8,416 nucleotides of DNA. It comes from an uncultured Collinsella sp. GTDB taxonomy: Bacteria; Actinomycetota; Coriobacteriia; Coriobacteriales; Coriobacteriaceae. Below are positions 6,598 through 8,416 of this stretch, piece by piece. The notes under the pieces were generated by a model. The model had not been told where the DNA came from. It saw nothing but the letters and a program-made list of their open reading frames with translations, and made no database searches. The stretch lies in the NCBI GenBank assembly GCA_902494855.1, contig CABUVC010000064.1, forward strand, positions 1-8,416, in the 5' to 3' direction. Each line of letters begins with the position of its first letter. The first letter of the stretch is position 1. The translations under genes were made by a program, and so were the position numbers.

Positions 6598-7149
6598 CTA
6601 CTCCCCCAGCACGGCCTTCTTGGCCGCCGCCGCCATATGGTCCAGATCCTCCTTGGTGGGATGATCCTTTGCGGCAACCCAGTTGTCGAGCAGCATCTTA
6701 AAGCGGGCGTTGTCGGGATCTTGCTCGAGCATCGCCTCGTAGCGCTGCTTAACCGCGGGGCCCATCTTGCCCTGGCACATCGCCCAGCCCGCAAGCTCGG
6801 CATCCTCGGCTAAATTGGACGACACGCGATCGATAATCTGCTGATAATAGCTCTGGTCGGCACCAAAGCCGCAGGTGCCAAACAAGAAGACGCGCTTGCC
6901 GTGCAGGGCGGAAAGCAGCGCCGCCACCGAGGACGTGCAGGCGCCCTTGTCGCACCAAAAACCAACGAGCACCGTATCGGCAGCGCAGGCGCCCTCTGCC
7001 TCGTGCGTGACCTGCTCCGGATCTGCATCATCGCTCAACGCCGCGGCATGGATAAACTCGACGCCTGCAGCCTGCAGCGCGCGCTTAATCGCCCCCGAAA
7101 CCATCCTGGTATTACCGCTCTTGCTGTTGACCACCATAGAGCATGTCAT
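6598..7149 (-). CDS. Flavodoxin-like protein, BilS-type
   Basis: A cytoplasmic FMN-binding electron carrier or reductase partner of 183 aa. The N-terminal strand MVVNSKSGNT contains the phosphate-binding loop S9-T14 (SKSGNT), typical of flavodoxins. Further blocks are VGFWCDKGAC (62-71), FLFGTCGFG (88-96) and MCQGKM (124-129), then RYE and a C-terminal helical tail with HPTKEDLDH. From memory this set of blocks resembles the flavodoxins named BilS, found near bilirubin reductase in gut anaerobes. No BilR or BilQ gene is in this window, so that role is only a suggestion. I chose the ATG at 7149 because it places the phosphate loop at the usual distance from the N-terminus, with GAGG 10 nt upstream. 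A GTG at 7155, two codons earlier, has GAGG only 4 nt away and is the alternative. Confidence 0.85.
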   Translation of the reverse strand: MTCSMVVNSKSGNTRMVSGAIKRALQAAGVEFIHAAALSDDADPEQVTHEAEGACAADTVLVGFWCDKGACTSSVAALLSALHGKRVFLFGTCGFGADQSYYQQIIDRVSSNLAEDAELAGWAMCQGKMGPAVKQRYEAMLEQDPDNARFKMLLDNWVAAKDHPTKEDLDHMAAAAKKAVLGE

Positions 7150-7208
7150 AGTCACGTTGCCTCGTTTCCCCCGAAACTCGAGCCATTAATGCAATTTATT
7201 AGATGAAT

Positions 7209-7236
7209 ATCTTAGTACTAACGTGACAGATGTAAA
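7209..7236 (-). promoter_or_regulatory. Probable flavodoxin promoter with overlapping palindrome
   Basis: On the minus strand, TTTACA (7236-7231) lies 16 bp before TAAGAT (7214-7209), a modest sigma-70 match that would leave a leader of about 50 nt. A perfect 10-bp palindrome, TTAGTACTAA (7212-7221), overlaps the -10 box and spacer and could be an operator. This assignment is by eye only. Confidence 0.38.
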
Positions 7237-7310
7237 CCACCTTCTGCCGATTGGCGACGCAGGCGACATCTTTGGACAGATCTCGAACAGTATGTACTTC
7301 GGATTGAAAC

Positions 7311-7425
7311 CGCCGCAGAACGTTTCACGAATGGCCGAAAAACTGTTTCACAAAACGCCGTCAAATTGTTTCATATAATATCGTCAATTTGTTTTACGAA
7401 ATACCGTCAAATTGTTTCACGCGCT
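7311..7425. repeat. Five tandem 23-bp iterons upstream of the flavodoxin promoter
   Basis: Five consecutive 23-bp units start at 7311, 7334, 7357, 7380 and 7403. The GTTTCAC-like core falls at 7322, 7345, 7368, 7391 and 7414, exactly 23 bp apart every time. The consensus is roughly GCCGTCAAATTGTTTCAC plus five A/T-rich bases. The last three units are most alike; the first is the most diverged. On the minus strand each unit reads GTGAAACAATTTGACGG. The array begins about 75 bp upstream of the proposed flavodoxin -35 box and follows the ABC transporter stop. Equal spacing of about two helical turns suggests cooperative protein binding on one DNA face. Confidence 0.82.
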
Positions 7426-7495
7426 GGTAGAACGCTATATAACACGATCGCTCTATGGGACAAACAAACCTGATTAATTTGCCCCACGGGCTTGC
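7426..7495. other. Intergenic stretch with no clear feature
   Basis: An AT-rich gap between the 23-bp array and the ABC transporter stop codon. On the minus strand TGGGGCAAA and TTTGTCCCA could form a poor hairpin, but there is no proper terminator stem with a T-run. No ORF is supported. The remaining gap at 7237-7310 also shows nothing I can name. Confidence 0.5.
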
Positions 7496-8416
7496 TTACT
7501 GGGCAAACTGGCTAAGGTAGAGCTCGGCATAGAAGCCGTCTGCCGCCAGCAGTTCGTCGTGCGTGCCGCGCTCGATAATCTGGCCGTCGCGCATCACCAG
7601 AATGCAGTCGGCGTTGCGGATCGTCGACAGGCGGTGCGCCACGACAAAGCTCGTACGACCGGCCATGAGCTCGTCGAATGCCGCCTGCACCTGCAGCTCG
7701 GTACGCGTATCGATGCTCGACGTCGCCTCGTCCAGCAGCAAGATCGCCGGGTCGGTGAGCATGACGCGCGCGATGCACAGCAGCTGTTTTTGACCTTGGC
7801 TAAACGTGCCGCCGTCCTCGCCGATGACCGTATCGTAGCCGCCTGGCAGCTGCACGATAAACTTATGCGCGTGCGCGCGCTTGGCGGCTTCGATGACCTG
7901 CTCACGCGTGGCATCGGGGCAACCGTACGCGATGTTTTCCGCCACGGTGCCCTCGAACAGCCAGGTATCTTGTAGCACCATGCCAAAGGCACGGCGCAGG
8001 CTCGAGCGTGTGTAATCGCGCGAAGCCTTGCCATCGACCATGATGCGTCCGGCATCGATATCGTAAAAACGCAGCAGCAAATTGATGAGCGTCGTCTTGC
8101 CACAGCCCGTGGGACCGACCAGGGCAAAGCGCATGCCGGGCTTGGCATCGATGCAGATATCCTGCAGCAGTTTGCGGTCGGGCACATAGCTAAAGTCCAC
8201 ATGCTCAAACGAAACCTCGCCCTGCGGGGCGGCAAGCTCTACGGCGTCCGACGCATCGGGCTCCTGCTCGCTGGCGTCGAGCAACGCAAACATACGACGC
8301 GCCGAGGCATACGCCGTTTGGATTTGCGTAATGACGTTGGTAACCTCGTTGAACGGCTTGGTGTACTGGTTGGCATAGGACAGGAAAATCTGCACGCCGC
8401 CCACCGTGAGCGCCGC
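7496..8416 (-). CDS. ABC exporter half-transporter, C-terminal part (partial)
   Basis: This is the last 306 codons of a membrane exporter with fused transmembrane and ATPase domains; the start lies beyond base 8416. The visible N-terminal piece (TVGGVQIFLSYANQYTKPFNEV) is the end of the membrane domain, of the MdlB/MsbA-like type. The ATPase domain has Walker A GPTGCGKTT (8090-8116), Q-loop VLQDTWLF, signature FSQGQKQLL, Walker B ILLLDEATSSID and H-loop VAHRLSTI, all intact. FSQGQ in place of LSGGQ is common in this subgroup. Such proteins often work as heterodimers encoded by adjacent genes, so a partner ABC gene may lie just upstream, outside the window. The substrate (drug, lipid or peptide) cannot be told from this sequence. 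Confidence 0.93.
   Translation of the reverse strand, partial: AALTVGGVQIFLSYANQYTKPFNEVTNVITQIQTAYASARRMFALLDASEQEPDASDAVELAAPQGEVSFEHVDFSYVPDRKLLQDICIDAKPGMRFALVGPTGCGKTTLINLLLRFYDIDAGRIMVDGKASRDYTRSSLRRAFGMVLQDTWLFEGTVAENIAYGCPDATREQVIEAAKRAHAHKFIVQLPGGYDTVIGEDGGTFSQGQKQLLCIARVMLTDPAILLLDEATSSIDTRTELQVQAAFDELMAGRTSFVVAHRLSTIRNADCILVMRDGQIIERGTHDELLAADGFYAELYLSQFAQ

Noticed and set aside
7311..7425. Possible CRISPR or replication-origin iterons
   Set aside because: The 23-bp units have no spacers, no DnaA-box consensus is present, and no replication gene is adjacent; a regulatory array fits better.
7426..7495. Rho-independent terminator after the ABC transporter gene
   Set aside because: Only a poor, interrupted hairpin can be drawn and no T-run follows on the minus strand.

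Overview
The window looks like chromosome from a moderately high-GC Gram-positive gut actinobacterium of the Coriobacteriia (Collinsella-like). This rests on an LPXTG-type cell-wall protein with a LANTG sorting motif, an anaerobe-style flavodoxin, and general codon and GC character. It is an inference from protein style, not a search result.

Layout, left to right. Positions 1-88 hold one copy (5' end cut by the window edge) of a hairpin-bearing repeat. A strong bidirectional terminator (177-211) follows. A very large sortase-anchored surface protein lies on the minus strand (238-4344): signal peptide, FG-GAP-like calcium-loop repeats, a long beta-rich region, FN3 and Ig-like domains, a wall-spanning stalk, LANTG and a membrane anchor. 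Upstream of it lies a tandem array of imperfect palindromes with a 60-63 bp period (about 4431-6390). This array is split by a complete IS256-family (mutator-type) insertion sequence of 1506 bp (4531-6036). The element has 28-bp terminal inverted repeats, an 8-bp target duplication, its own promoter, an intact DDE transposase, and a perfect 26-bp palindrome guarding its 5' end. Removing the IS and one target copy restores the 62-bp repeat register exactly.

To the right of the array is a second copy, in the opposite orientation, of the hairpin-bearing repeat (6426-6556). It shares a 21-bp identical core with the copy at the window start and shows compensatory stem changes. Next come a flavodoxin-like gene (6598-7149, minus strand, resembling the BilS type), its probable promoter, and five tandem 23-bp units (7311-7425) in exact register upstream of that promoter. 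The window ends in the 3' part of an ABC exporter half-transporter gene (7496-8416, minus strand, running off the edge).

All host genes lie on the minus strand, with long intergenic gaps, so they do not form one tight operon. The ABC transporter and flavodoxin genes are 346 bp apart, separated by the 23-bp array. The flavodoxin and surface-protein genes are separated by the palindromic array and the IS. The most unusual content is non-coding: two structured repeat copies with covariation, a helically phased palindrome array, and an exact-period iteron array.
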